From contig CM041550.1 in NCBI GenBank assembly GCA_023238725.1, forward strand, positions 11,377,440-11,441,439: DNA of 64,000 nucleotides. The letters run 5' to 3'. The notes below the pieces were generated by a model. It saw only the letters and a list, made by a program, of their open reading frames with translations, did no database searches and was not told the DNA's origin. Numbering within the stretch: the first letter of the stretch is position 1; the number at the start of each line of letters is the position of its first letter. This stretch comes from Scortum barcoo (Eukaryota > Chordata > Actinopteri > Centrarchiformes > Terapontidae). The position numbers and the translations under genes were made by a program. This document shows, in pieces, positions 11,805 through 22,800 of this stretch.

Positions 11805-12300
11805 TTAACCCTCATGTTGTGTTCCGGTCAAATTTGACCAATTTAAAAGTTTTATCTCTGAAAAATGTACTTAATTTGATCAGACTCACCTTAGATTCCA
11901 TGACTTTGTCCACAAAGAGGATTTCAACACACAAAATAAATTGTATTGATTTAAATACAATTTTGTGTGTTTTATTCAACTTTTGTACACTCTTGTTGTT
12001 ACCGGTCAAAAATGACCAGTCATTAGAAATGAATGGTGGAGACGACTATGGGACCTTGGGAGCAACACCTGTTGGCAGCTCTCACAGACAGCTGCAACGT
12101 AGTTTCAATAATACTGAACTTTTCTCGTAGCTTTGGTATATATAATGCTTTTATGAGGCCTTGCTCACGGTTCATTATGTGGCAACACTCATGGCAGGCC
12201 GATATACTGTAAGTGAGGCTCTTGATTATATATTTGATCACCACACTGGTGAGGAGGAGAGAGAGGCCAGGAAACTGGCAGTGAGGATGGGTTAGAGGAG
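11805..12300 (+). mobile_element. piggyBac-like transposon relic (5' end)
   Basis: TTAA at 11805-11808, the piggyBac target, is followed directly by CCCTCATGTTGTGTTCCGGTC, which I recognise as a terminus common to fish piggyBac-type elements. It contains the perfect 14-bp palindrome GGTCAAATTTGACC (11826-11839). A diverged direct copy of the terminal segment lies 178 bp inward and ends GGTCAAAAATGACC (12004-12017). A short frame resembling a transposase N-terminus starts at 12191. The 3' end was not found, and a SINE sits immediately downstream. The element is dead. Confidence 0.45.
12191..12295 (+). pseudogene. Possible remnant of a piggyBac-family transposase N-terminus
   Basis: A 34-codon frame begins MAGRYTVSEALDYIFD and continues with an acidic stretch (HHTGEEERE) before stopping in-frame at TAG. 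Transposase starts of the form M-x-R-(Y/F)-(T/S)-x-x-x-A-L followed by acidic residues are familiar to me from fish piggyBac-type elements. It lies about 380 bp inside the TTAA terminus, consistent with a leader. Nothing after the stop looks like the DDD-type catalytic core, so only a 5' fragment survives. It could still be a chance frame. Confidence 0.3.
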
Positions 12301-12354
12301 GAAGTGAAATAACTGATGTGAAAACAAGCGTAACGTGCCATAAATGCAATGCAT

Positions 12355-12715
12355 ATATTCGCAAGGTGGGTGGCACAGTGGTGTAGTGAGTGGTTAGCAC
12401 TGTTGCTTCACAGCAAGAGGGTCCTGGGTTCAATCCCTGGTTGACACAGGCCCTTCTGTGTGGTGTTTGCATGTTCCTCCTGTGCCTGTGCCTGCGTGGG
12501 TTCTCTCTGGGTACTCCAGCTTCCTCCCACACAATCCTAAAGACATGCAGGTTAGGTTAATTGACAACTCCAAATTGCCCCTAGGTGTGAATGGTTGTCT
12601 GTACCCCACCTCTTGCCCAAAGATAGCTGGGACAGGCAGCTGTCCAGCACCCCTGCGACCCTGTGTGTCCCTCAGGATAAGCAGGTTTAGAAGATGGATG
12701 GATATTTGCAAGGTG
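12355..12715 (+). mobile_element. Full-length tRNA-derived SINE with 14-bp target duplication
   Basis: The body is 12369-12701 (333 bp). The 5' part is tRNA-like: an A-box region GTGGTTAGCACT near 12390 and a B box GGTTCAATCC near 12428-12437, the internal promoter of RNA polymerase III. The 3' part carries words typical of this abundant fish family (GGTACTCCAGCTTCCTCCCA, AAAGACATGCAGGTTAGG, AAATTGCCCCTAGGTGTGAA) and ends GATGGATG. Flanking direct repeats are ATATTCGCAAGGTG (12355-12368) and ATATTTGCAAGGTG (12702-12715), which differ at one base, showing target-primed reverse transcription. Frames through it on both strands are not genes. Confidence 0.9.
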
Positions 12716-14203
12716 CATGCAACAATCTGCACATATTGTTCAACATGTGCATGAGAAAAAAGCATCATTGAAGTTTGAGTTAACAGACTCCACCAAGTTT
12801 TAGAAGTTTAGAAGCCTGATTTTATATCAGTTTTAATTTTTTTTCTGTTATCAGAAAAAAAAAAACTGATAGACTGATGAACATTGTAATGTCATAGCTC
12901 TTGTTAGTTGTTGTGGTAACTTTGGCTTTGAAAAAGACCACTCGACAACTTGCTGTTGCTCATATGAGCTTTATCTATAACTTGCAAAAGGCATTCTCTT
13001 GTACACTGGGGCTTACACTGCATGGCAGCCAACAGCTCTGCTTCCCTTTTTTTCATCTAATATTTAGAAGGCTGAAAAGCGCATTTATTAAGCCTTTAAC
13101 CTGCATGTCTTAGTAATTAACAATTATTGGCCCATACCGTATAAAGCTACCTCTAATTAGCATCTTCTTGGCCTCAATTACTTTCACAATTTCCAATCTT
13201 GAATCAGGCCCCAACAAAACTCTTGTATTGATTTTTGCCGACTTTGAGCTGTAGGTCTGCTGGACTTAGCTTTAGTGCTGTGTTCAACATCACTGGCTGA
13301 GAATATTGATAGACAGATTGGAAAACAGTGAGGACTTTTATGGCACCATTTATGTCGACTTAAGGTGTTTACATCAGATAAAGATGTGAACAGAATATAG
13401 ATATAATCCAGTTCAGATAAATATGTCTGCAGTTGATACTACCTACATAAAGCAAAGCTGTAGCATCAGATTTTATTGCTGAGTCTGTGAGATTAATTTA
13501 TGTTTCAGGGACTTATTTATTGTGAGCAGGCGACATCGTAATACCCGCAAACAAACACAGTGAGTTATTCTCATTATTCTAACAGTAACTTTACCAATTC
13601 TCAGCACCACAGAACCCAGAAACACAAATAGCCATGTTGGTATTGAACCTCAGTGAGCACAAATTAGCAACACTGGCTCCCGTGGGTATGATTTTACCCA
13701 ACCCTGCAAAAGAGCTGCATTGTTCATCTTCCTCTATCTAAATAATATACTATAAAGGTATGACAGTGTAATATAAGCCTGTAAGGAACGTATTATTGAA
13801 AGCAAAGCGCAGTTTTCTGTCTTTTAAGACTGTTGGTCCACAGTTTACAATTATTATATGAATAGAACTTTATGGATGCTGTGGGCCATTGTCCTGTACA
13901 TCTTTATCATAATCAAGCTTCATTTTATCCAACCTACAAAAACAATTACAGTAAGTAGTAACTGGCCATGCTGGTAGTCCGTAGGAATATATTTGCCATG
14001 TGTATGTGTGTAAATTCGAAATGTACAGTATGTGGTCTCGGCCTGGCCTGTCCTGCTCTGAAAGCAGTCTACATTTTGTCCACTAGATGTCAGGGAGTTC
14101 CCAGATTTGAGAACGAACTTACCAGCATCCAGCTCTTAGTGACTTAGTGAATGATAGTTTTAACTTTATTTTATCAAATATCACAAAGCTAAAGAAAACT
14201 CTG
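12716..14203. other. Unique non-coding tract between two SINE copies
   Basis: AT-rich sequence with no recognised gene or dispersed repeat. Short A and T runs occur near 12835-12870. Frames are all under 75 codons and not protein-like. Confidence 0.55.
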
Positions 14204-14514
14204 ACATCTGATTACATCCATCCATTTTCTAAACCTGCTTATCCTGAGCACACACAGGGTCGCAGGGGTGCTGGAGCCTGTCCTAGCTATCTTTGGGCGA
14301 GAGGCGGGTACATCCTGGACTGAAGGACAGACAACCACTCACACTCACATTCACACCTAGGGGCAATTTAGAGTTGCCAATTAACCTGCATGTCTTTGAA
14401 TTGTGGGAGGAAGCTGGAGTACCCAGAGAGAACCCACGCAGGCACAGGGAGAACATTGCAAACTCCACACAGAAGGGCCTGCCTAAACCAGGGATTGAAC
14501 ACATCTGATTACAT
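14204..14514 (-). mobile_element. 5'-truncated SINE of the same family, with perfect 14-bp target duplication
   Basis: The body is 14218-14500, on the minus strand. Read that way it starts inside the B box (GTTCAATCCC), so the A box and most of the tRNA-like head are missing. It then runs through the same tail words as the copy at 12.4 kb to end GATGGATG. The identical 14-mer ACATCTGATTACAT flanks it at 14204-14217 and 14501-14514. The 5' truncation and duplication are the signature of LINE-mediated insertion. The perfect duplication suggests a fairly young event. Confidence 0.92.
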
Positions 14515-15104
14515 GTTGAGTTAAAATGCCCCTGTGTCCCATTGATTTTAGGTAACAGTAGAATATTTAAGTTTTCACTGCATATTCTTAAATAATACAT
14601 AAAACACTGATCAGTCTGAGAGTTACAAAAACTCAGATTAACAGTTTTTCATCAAAATACAATTATCTGGTCGCTATGATCAAAATCTCACTTGGAAGTT
14701 GTGATCCAGGGGAAGGGGATTGTTACCTGTCACCAGGAATTGCTGCCTGCTGCTGTCTGTCTCAGGCAGCCACCAAAAGAGGGAGACATTACATTAAAGA
14801 TAAGGAAAAATACTATTTCGACATGTGAAACCTCCACATACTGTATGAGTCTCAGTTCTCATCAATTCAAGCTCTGTATATATTAAGTGTATAGACCAAA
14901 TCAGTCTGCAGATTATTACATTTGTTCATATATTTATGTTTTTTATTATTTGCGAAGGGCACATGGACTTTGTATCAATCTAAAATTTCGCCTTTTTTGC
15001 TTTGTGTTCTTGTCAATCTCTTGGCAAACGCAGTGTCTCCTAACTTGGTCTGAAGTTCACGAGCGTGAAGCTGACACAAAGAGTCATGTGTGACTGTAGT
15101 CAGA

Positions 15105-15285
15105 AGATGGCAATGGTGTCAGGTTATTGCTTGGCTGTCAGCGTTGGTGGGCCGGACAGGCGGCGGCTCGGCGGTGAGCAGGGCTCCTTTCTGCCTGCTG
15201 GAGATCTCGCTCTGGCTGCTTGAGTCAGCCCTAAGCCGCTCTCCCCACGCAGGGCTCCCTTCACCAGCGTTCACCTAAATCTGTC
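15105..15285. promoter_or_regulatory. GC-rich patch in AT-rich surroundings
   Basis: A local island of higher GC with several CpGs (GGCGGCGGCTCGGCGG near 15158-15173) and no simple repeat. A plus-strand frame covers it (15090-15278), but its Ser, Leu and Ala-rich product matches nothing I know. It may be a conserved element or a small CpG cluster. Confidence 0.2.
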
Positions 15286-16851
15286 ACACAGATTTGACAC
15301 TGCGTCACTTGGAGTGCACTCTGAAATGACATGTATATAATGTGGAATATTGTGCACATTTACAGCCTGGACTTCCCTTAGAGCATTAACTGTTTTCTTG
15401 TTTTTTCTGATTTTTTTTTTATTCTGGTGAGGAAAATAAGACTCAAGTTAAACAATTTTTTAACACTACTGCAATTAATAAAAATTATTTTTCATTCCCA
15501 GGTCGTATAAGTTAAAATGCAGTTTATTGTTGTAACTGTTCCTTGTGTGTTATTTTGCACGTAAAATTATTTTTAATTGTTAAATAAAAGCATTCAGAAT
15601 ATAAAAAAACAACAATTATTTTTTAAAGGGGAGGATGTAAGAGTAAGAGGTTTATTAGTTTGTGTAGGTTTAATCAGATCCAAAAACCAGTTCACAGGCT
15701 TACCATGTGGGGAATGTTACTGAACTGAATGCTGGGTGTTTTTTCTGTGTCCAGTCAAAATTGTACCGTCAAACATTCGGCACGTTTAGGCCGTAAACCT
15801 AACAACCCAAATCAGCTCAAATTAGGCTCTAGCCGTTTATGCGTGAGAAATTACCCTAAATGCTGTCTCATATCTTTTTCCCTGTGAGAAAACAATTTAC
15901 ACTGATCCTGATTTTAGAATAAATTAATTTCAGCTTCCTATTTCAGATGAGCACTGTATAGAAATGTAAAATATGAAACTGAATTGTTAAGGGAACAAAA
16001 TTAATAATACAAATGCATTATTTTTGAACATTTCCCTGGAAATTATGTTAACATGTTAAATATTGTTAATTGTTAATGCGCATGTGCAGAACACTTTTCT
16101 TTGTGTGTGTGTTTTATCTGTTTAATTGCTGTTTTTGTTGAATCACATATTTTACAGTTAACATACAGACGTGATAAGCTAATAATTATACCCTTGGTTT
16201 CATCATTTGACGACATCAGTCTCCACTCAACAACATGTATTTACACACTGCTCCCAGCTGACAGCTAAGTACTTTAAAGATATTTGCAGTAATGATTTCC
16301 TAATATATATCCAATATGTGAAAAGCTCCGTGCTTATCCAGGCTTACGTATCCAACAATCTGCCTTTGTCTGCCATCGTGTGCTCCCTCGATAAGAAGCT
16401 CCTGCCTGGAGAAAGTTCTGCGTTATGAGCAGAGACCAGACAGTGGACTGAGCGCCCATCACCCCAAGTTCACTTCTTCTCCTCGTAAAGCTTTTGCTCT
16501 GTCGCTTTCTTCTGCAGTATTTACTGGATAAAGTGGCAGCAACTGGCCTCGGTGGCCAGTAAGAAGGATTTTCTCTCCCAAGCTGGTGTGGCTTTGTGCT
16601 GCAAGAGTGTCTTGAAACTGGGTTGTGGTTTAGGCTTTTCGAGGCATAAAGTCTCAGGTTTCAAAATAAATGATGCAGTATTTGATTGAGTGTGGCATAG
16701 TATAATGATCTCTTTCTTGATATACATATGATTGACATATATATGAGTTGGTTGCAGTCAGTTTTTTTGTAAAAACTGTGATGTTTGTGTCTCCAGAAGC
16801 AGGCCTACGAGGATTGTTATGATTCACTTATCCAGGTGTAAATGAGAAGCC

Positions 16852-16955
16852 ATGGACGTCTGCTCCTTTGGGAATCTTCACCCCTTTGAAAAGAAAATAG
16901 AGGTTAAAAATCTGCTAAACGAGTTAGCAGCAACTAGGATCCTTCTCCTCCACAG
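16852..16955 (+). CDS. Candidate short first coding exon (unrecognised)
   Basis: ATG lies in a strong start context (GCCATGG) with an in-frame TGA nine bases upstream. The frame reads MDVCSFGNLHPF and continues with a charged, leucine-rich stretch (EKKIEVKNLLNELAATR) for 34 complete codons, up to CACAG|GTAATG, a usable splice donor. In the genomic sequence the frame stops right after the donor, as expected for an exon reading into an intron. The peptide has balanced protein-like composition but I do not recognise it. Chance open stretches of this length are common. Confidence 0.18.
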
Positions 16956-18980
16956 GTAATGAGTTTGATTAATTTTTGACCTTTGGAAACTTTTCACTTT
17001 TTTTTAAGCCCCCTTTTATATTTTTCCTGCCCTGAGATAATAAGGAGCTGTGTCCTACAGGCTTTTACACTGAGGACCTGAAAGGAGCACATTGTTTGCA
17101 CATGAATTACATAGGTACACAGAGGCTGTTGTGAAAATGGCAATTATATTTTATATCATCAGCATTTTTTCTATATTTTTTGTATTTTAAGGCATTCAAT
17201 AAACATTTATATACTGTATAAAATTAATTGTAAACATATGTGCAATGTTTTTCAACACTTTCTTAACTAAAAGGAGGACTAAAAAAACTTTTTGGCCTAT
17301 AAATAATAATGCAGGGGATGCTTATTTTCTCACACAGGTGTTTAGAGATCCTCTCTCTGATAAATCATGATTTGTAAACTTTCCCATAGACAGCAGTGAC
17401 AGGTTTCCTCTGATAATGTAGAAAAATGGGGAAAGAGAGGGCTGGGCTTAAGTAGAGCTGTGATTTAGAGCAGAGAGATGCAGCATCTCTCCTTTCCAGT
17501 GGAGGCCCTCCTGGGTTTGATTTAATTCTCTCCTTGCACTATTAAAAAGGCCTTCTACTCTCTTCACTGCATGCACCTTGCTGTCATAACTGGCACAAAA
17601 TCATTTATCAATGCCGCTTGCAGGCAGTGCGACTAAGGCCTTTCGCAGTGTATATTTTTCCATTATTGATTGTGTATGTAATGCATGAAGAAGTACAAAG
17701 ATGGGTCTCCTCCTGTGTTGGAATGACCATATTAGGCCGGTAGATGAGGGAACTTTTTCTGCTTCATCTACGAATCCATACAGCAATCATCATTCCTGCT
17801 GGGAAGGAAACTTTGCTCTTAAAATGCTTTTTCATTTCCTCTGTTGTCTTACCGGCCGCTTCACTTGACAATGGTCCTGTGCTGGACGTGCGATGAGCAG
17901 TTATTTGGTGCTATAAACTGAAAGGCAGTGAATGTCACTGTCCCCCTTTGTTGTTTAATTTATTTTCTTTTCAAAGTGAAGGGAGGTGTCCTTGCTGTGA
18001 GAGTTAGTCATTGATGTGGCTATAGTTAGTCCATCCCCTGCTGCGACTGTCTGTAGGAGATGCTACTTCCTCTCTCCCGCTCGTTCGTGGCTTCCTTTGC
18101 CCGGGATGATCGCCTCGCTCGGTCTGTTCGGGTGCATTTTGTATGGGAGTGGGTGCACTTGATCAAGAACAAAAGCTATAAGTGTGAAATACAGCGGAGC
18201 CACAGTTCCAAGAGTCACACTGCTCTGGGGTCAAACAAAGTCCCGTAACCTTCTCTACAAAGCTGCCACTCTTGAGACTGTTGGGAGAGATCAGTGTGTC
18301 TGCATCTCTCTTAAAAGTGTTGAATTAAATAGGTGTGTCTACCATAGTATGTTGCATAACAGCTCTCAGCCTAAAATATTTCCAGTCAATTTTATAATAC
18401 TTTAATTGACTCAACAGTCTAATAAAATTGTTGATGATATGGTAGCAAATTTCAGACTTTAAAATTTATCAAAAGGTTAAATGCTCCATGTCTATAATGC
18501 CAAATGTTTTAGTTAACTTGGTGTCTGAAGGCTGATTGTTTCTTGCATAATAAGCTTACAGACACACATTTTGCTCTACATCATACACCATAAATACTTA
18601 AATCTGTCTGACGGTAGGCTACAGAGATGACTCTAAAGTTTACGTCAAAGTGAAAAGGAAAAAAAAAAAACACTGTAAAAGAATTGGCAGTGTAATTGCT
18701 GGATGTTGATCTTATCCATTGAACAACCTCCATTTGTTTTATTTAGAGATATAATGATACTAAATTGTTTTATCAACAACTAACCAATGGTCTTATCAGC
18801 AATTGATGAAGCCTCTGCTCGATAAGCTTAAGGTAAATGGGAAGAATCTATTACAGGCTGAGAGCCCTTTATCTCAGCTGTCTTAAATATTGACACTTAC
18901 AGTAATTTGTCCCCATTTTCTATTGATTTCTTGTTTTGTTTTCAGGTTACGCTGTAAACAGGCTAAATAATGACAGATTT

Positions 18981-19070
18981 GAGCTCCCTCTCAGAGATGA
19001 TCCACACCTAGCTGGCTGCGGCGCTGACACGGTTCAATCACCGGCTGCATAACTAATGAAGGCTCTGTGG
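18981..19070. repeat. Locally duplicated block, copy A
   Basis: It aligns with copy B (19329-19419) at a constant offset of 349 bp after one base of indel near the start. By hand, 64 of 78 positions from 18993 to 19070 match, including an identical 26-bp core (18993-19018) and an identical ACTAATGAAG (19052-19061). The even spread of matches with two frozen cores suggests an old duplication under selection, as in duplicated enhancer modules. Confidence 0.8.
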
Positions 19071-19328
19071 ATTGGCAGTCGTTCGCAGTCATTTGGGCTT
19101 TTCAGCGAAGGCTAGGTCAGTGGTGACATCTCTCAGAAACGGACCCGGCATGTTGTCAATGCTGCGGAGAGTCTGGTTGAAACCTGAAGACGTTAATCAG
19201 AGCTGGCAGGGGATGTGTTAGTTTGCTAATTGTAATTCATAAGTTCATAAGATGAAAAAAGTAACATCTTTGCAGCCATTTATGTGAGCTGGAAAGACTT
19301 TCTTCACTTGTCTCCTTCTTATTTATCA

Positions 19329-19419
19329 GAGCTCCCTTTTTAGAGATGATCCACACCTAGCTGGCTGTGCTGCTGACATAGCTCACTCATCAGCCGTATG
19401 ACTAATGAAGCCTCTGTAG
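19329..19419. repeat. Locally duplicated block, copy B
   Basis: This is the partner of copy A. The identical 26-bp core is at 19342-19367 and ACTAATGAAG is at 19401-19410. Both copies read GATGATCCACACCTAGCTGG in the core. The copy ends about 100 bp from the coding-like minus-strand segment, so it would lie in that gene's 3' flank or 3' UTR if the gene is real. Confidence 0.8.
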
Positions 19420-19521
19420 AGTCTCATTACTGGAAATCCATAACAAAGTTTTGATCATGCATATTGTTACGCCAAAGAAAAATTGCTCTTCTAGAGTAAA
19501 GCTGGAAAGTTTTCAACTCCC

Positions 19522-19797
19522 CTATTTATTTTGAAGATCTGTGCCCAAAACTATGATGTCTTCCCCGGGTTTTATCATGTCTATATCGCCGTCTGGAATG
19601 CATCGGTAAGCCCGTCTTCCAAGGGCTAGCATATAGCACTCTCCGCAGGCTTTGTACAGGATGAAGAAGTCATAATCCTCAAACAGACTTAAATTCCTCC
19701 AGAAAGGCTCTTGATCCTGAATCCACTCATTTTCTTCAAACAACTCGGCCCAAAAGAGAAGGAATATTTGGGCATGGCTGAAATCCTTGATTGAAAT
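19522..19797 (-). CDS. Candidate C-terminal coding exon (unrecognised protein)
   Basis: The frame is open for 91 codons from a candidate acceptor (CTTGTAGCAG|ATT, with the exon starting at 19797 on the minus strand) to TAG. A stop lies just upstream of that acceptor, as expected of an intron boundary. The product has a balanced, soluble-protein composition with aromatic and acidic residues (SLFEDYDFFILYKACGECYM) and ends PGEDIIVLGTDLQNK. The closing turn faintly recalls the pGD...vlG segment of TrkA-C/RCK domains, but I do not claim homology. Codon choice is varied and gene-like. I found no upstream exon of the same gene. It could be a chance frame over a conserved element. Confidence 0.28.
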   Translation of the reverse strand: MSIKDFSHAQIFLLFWAELFEENEWIQDQEPFWRNLSLFEDYDFFILYKACGECYMLALGRRAYRCIPDGDIDMIKPGEDIIVLGTDLQNK

Positions 19798-19840
19798 CTG
19801 CTACAAGTGGGCATAGACACACGTGCGCATCGATACGCTT

Positions 19841-19865
19841 ACACACACACGTACACGCGCACACA
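19841..19865. repeat. Alternating purine-pyrimidine run (Z-DNA-prone)
   Basis: Twenty-five strictly alternating bases include ACACACACACGTACACGCGC. A second alternating stretch, ACACACGTGCGCAT, lies about 20 bp earlier, and CGCGCACACA follows near 19896. GC/AC alternation favours left-handed DNA. It lies about 45 bp beyond the candidate splice acceptor at 19797. Confidence 0.7.
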
Positions 19866-19869
19866 AAAA

Positions 19870-22800
19870 ACCCCCCACGCATGCACGTAAATCCACGCGC
19901 ACACATCTCCCCAGCCGTAGCCTGCTGTCGGTGAGAGCCTGGACCAGGTTGTTGAGAGGGCCTCTCTGAGCTCTTATTAAAAGGTAAACTTCTCCAAGGC
20001 CAGGGAATCATGTCAATCACAGGTTGTGTTTTCGCACCGCGCCCAAAGCCTGCTCTCTCCACCCTGTCAGACGCTGTTATCACCCTCAAAGCCATATCAG
20101 AATGCTGTTTGTTCTGCGCTTTAGTTTCACCCACACAGTGGATTCAAAAAGGTACAGGTCTATTTGATAGTGTATATTTCATTGCCGGAGAGAGACTGTG
20201 TTTGTCTTGCCGTGTTTGTCAGCTCATATTTGAGCTGAGGGTTCCTATTAAAACTAAACACCATATCAGAGGAATATTGCCACCGCCAGGCTCTTTTAAA
20301 TCGCATATTGAGCCCATGGAGTGTGGAAGCAATTTAGTTGTAGCATAGTTTATAAGTGTGTCTGTGCTTGTGATGTTTCTATTTACTCTTGATTCTCATT
20401 TATTTACTCACAGTAGCCTCCCTCCACATATTTCATATACCGTAATAATTACTTTTGTTATTTCGTCTCTAACTTCCTAAAAATATTACCTTGTTTGCAG
20501 TTTCACTTATTTAATAAATCCCAATGAGAATATGGCTACTTTCAATGAGCAGCACTGATCGAGTCCTCAAAGTCCTCAAGTCAGCTGTGATTTGAAAAGT
20601 TTTTGTCCCTTTGCTGTTGTACTTCAGTGTGTTTCATGTTTGAGATGACTGGGGAAGGTTGTGTCGTGCCGGTCAGACATGATGCAGGTCAGATAGCAGC
20701 GCCACCAAAAGTGTCATGTGATGTGTTGTTTCTTTTGTGGAAAACTCCATCCACTTAACCGCTTAACTGGGACATGACTGGATGGATAATGCTTTTTTTG
20801 TCTAAACTGTCAGGAGATTAGCCTATCTGGACTAAAATGAATTAAATAAGTCTTTTAATTGGAATTATGCCATGTATAATCTTCATGTCACCTTTTACTG
20901 AATGTTGTTGTCCAAACTATTTTCTTTATATTCTTTTTGTTTCATACCCCTGTTTGATACAGTGCACAGTAGAGGAGCATAGGGTCCCTGATAACCAGTC
21001 AAATGATTTACATGTGAATTTGCATCGTGGTATACAGTTTTACCATATCTCTTAGCTGTACTTAGTTAAATTAGAATTTGTTGATGTAAACACATAACAA
21101 TGTTTGCTGTTAATTAATACTCACAGTTTAAATTTGTGTTTAAGGTTAGTTTTTAAATGAATGTAGAATTAATTTGTAGATATTGTCATATAAAATTCTT
21201 TATAAAGGAGATGAACAGTCAGATATTACAAATATTATCTAATCTACTGTAAAGTAGCAACACACTCAAACCTTTTTGGAGGGAAAAATATTTTAAATCT
21301 GTCAATTTTATGAGAAGACGAGGCTTGGAATAGGGAAATGTCACAGCTTTAAACTTAAATATAGATTTTGTTCATCTAAATCCCTTATGTCTGGATAATG
21401 GGCTACAGATCATGTATATATTCTTATATCAGTGTCAGTTAATTACTGTACATACCTGCTAGATCCTCCTCATTCACCGTCCTATGGATAGCATAGGAAA
21501 ACAATAGTGAAGCGGTGAGGCGACTCCAGTCATTAGTAAGTTTGCTGGACAAACTGCAGGATCTAACACTGTGGGTGGCTGGGGAAATAAAAAGGTACTT
21601 ACACTAGTATTGACCTTGTTGCTGGACCTATTGCTGTTTGCTCTGTGGCCAACCTTCCACAATAGACTCACACACACCCACACATACATTATATGATTTT
21701 GCATGCGTGTTGCTGAGAAATACAGTGAGTGATGAAGGGTGAAAACAGTATTGGGTTTCCAATATTGTCAGGCTGTCGTGGTAGCAGTTGTCTTACATAG
21801 ATGTGAAACAACAACAACAACAACAACACTAAGAGGCGGGCAGATTCAGGCAAAGTAATTATAAACGCATGAACAAACTCTGTTAATTTTTCATTGAAGG
21901 CACAGCTTATTTCATAAATGCATTTTTAGTTGTTCCTATGCTGCTGGAAAACAAACTAAATAAAACCAATAAAAACAAAAACATTTAATCTGTTCATTAG
22001 TATTGCAAACGTTAGTGTACTCCTGTCTGTTCAAGAATCCGTATCTGTGTATGAGAAAACAGTCCAAGAAGGTTTGTGATGGAACGGCGTGTAAACAACC
22101 CATTACTGCAACTCCGGCTGATTAACATATGATTGTAATTCATCATATCATGTGCAGCTGGTGACATCTTGCAGTAGCATTTATTCCATGTTGATACATG
22201 CCTTTGGTTCCTTTTTGACAACTCAAAACAAACAGATTGCAAGCTGTCGCTACATTTGCTCAAGATGAATAGAGAAAATGAATCGGGAAATCAGGTGTGT
22301 CAGGTGATTAGCACAATCATGCCCGAGATCCTTGTGGAATCATAGTAACTTGGTATATTTGGATAAACACTGACAGTGCAGACAGACTGTAGCAATAGCT
22401 GGGACCATGTGAACAATCACTGTTTATTTTTTAAACACACCATACAACCAGTCACTCTGACCTCTGTCTAAATATAATGTAACCCCACCACCAAAATTAT
22501 GATTGTAATTCAGTTTCTGTTGAAGTTTCATTTTCAGCAGTGATGTTTGTTGGCATAAGTTTTTAAAGTATCACCTTCTTGCTTCTTGACGTTTGATGGT
22601 GATGTGATATTGATATTTAAGAGTTTAAACTAATTCAATAACAGTATGCGAGTCAATATCATTTTATTTATTCTGCATAAACTTTGATTAAATTTAAGTT
22701 TATGAAGAATAGTAACTGAAATATGTACTGAGCGTGACCTTTCAACAGTTGAAAAATAAATATTTTGGCTCTTTGGTGGAAAAAAACGATGTAATGGAGA

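Larger units (their letters stand above)
14515..18960. other. Unique non-coding tract
   Basis: No intact gene seen. T-rich runs occur near 15407-15421 and A/T-rich sequence at 15460-15620. Two sub-blocks are listed separately: a GC-rich patch at 15105-15285 and a coding-like segment at 16852-16955. The rest shows no repeat I recognise. Confidence 0.55.

Noticed and set aside
12385..12440. tRNA-like sequence with A and B boxes
   Set aside because: It cannot fold as a complete tRNA and is the head of the SINE, with the family-specific tail and target duplications around it.
12023..12768. Overlapping frames of about 98-169 codons on both strands
   Set aside because: They lie mostly within the SINE. 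A similar peptide segment appears in the second SINE copy, which shows it is repeat-derived.
14283..14600. 105-codon minus-strand frame and 71-codon plus-strand frame
   Set aside because: Both are translations of the truncated SINE and its flank.
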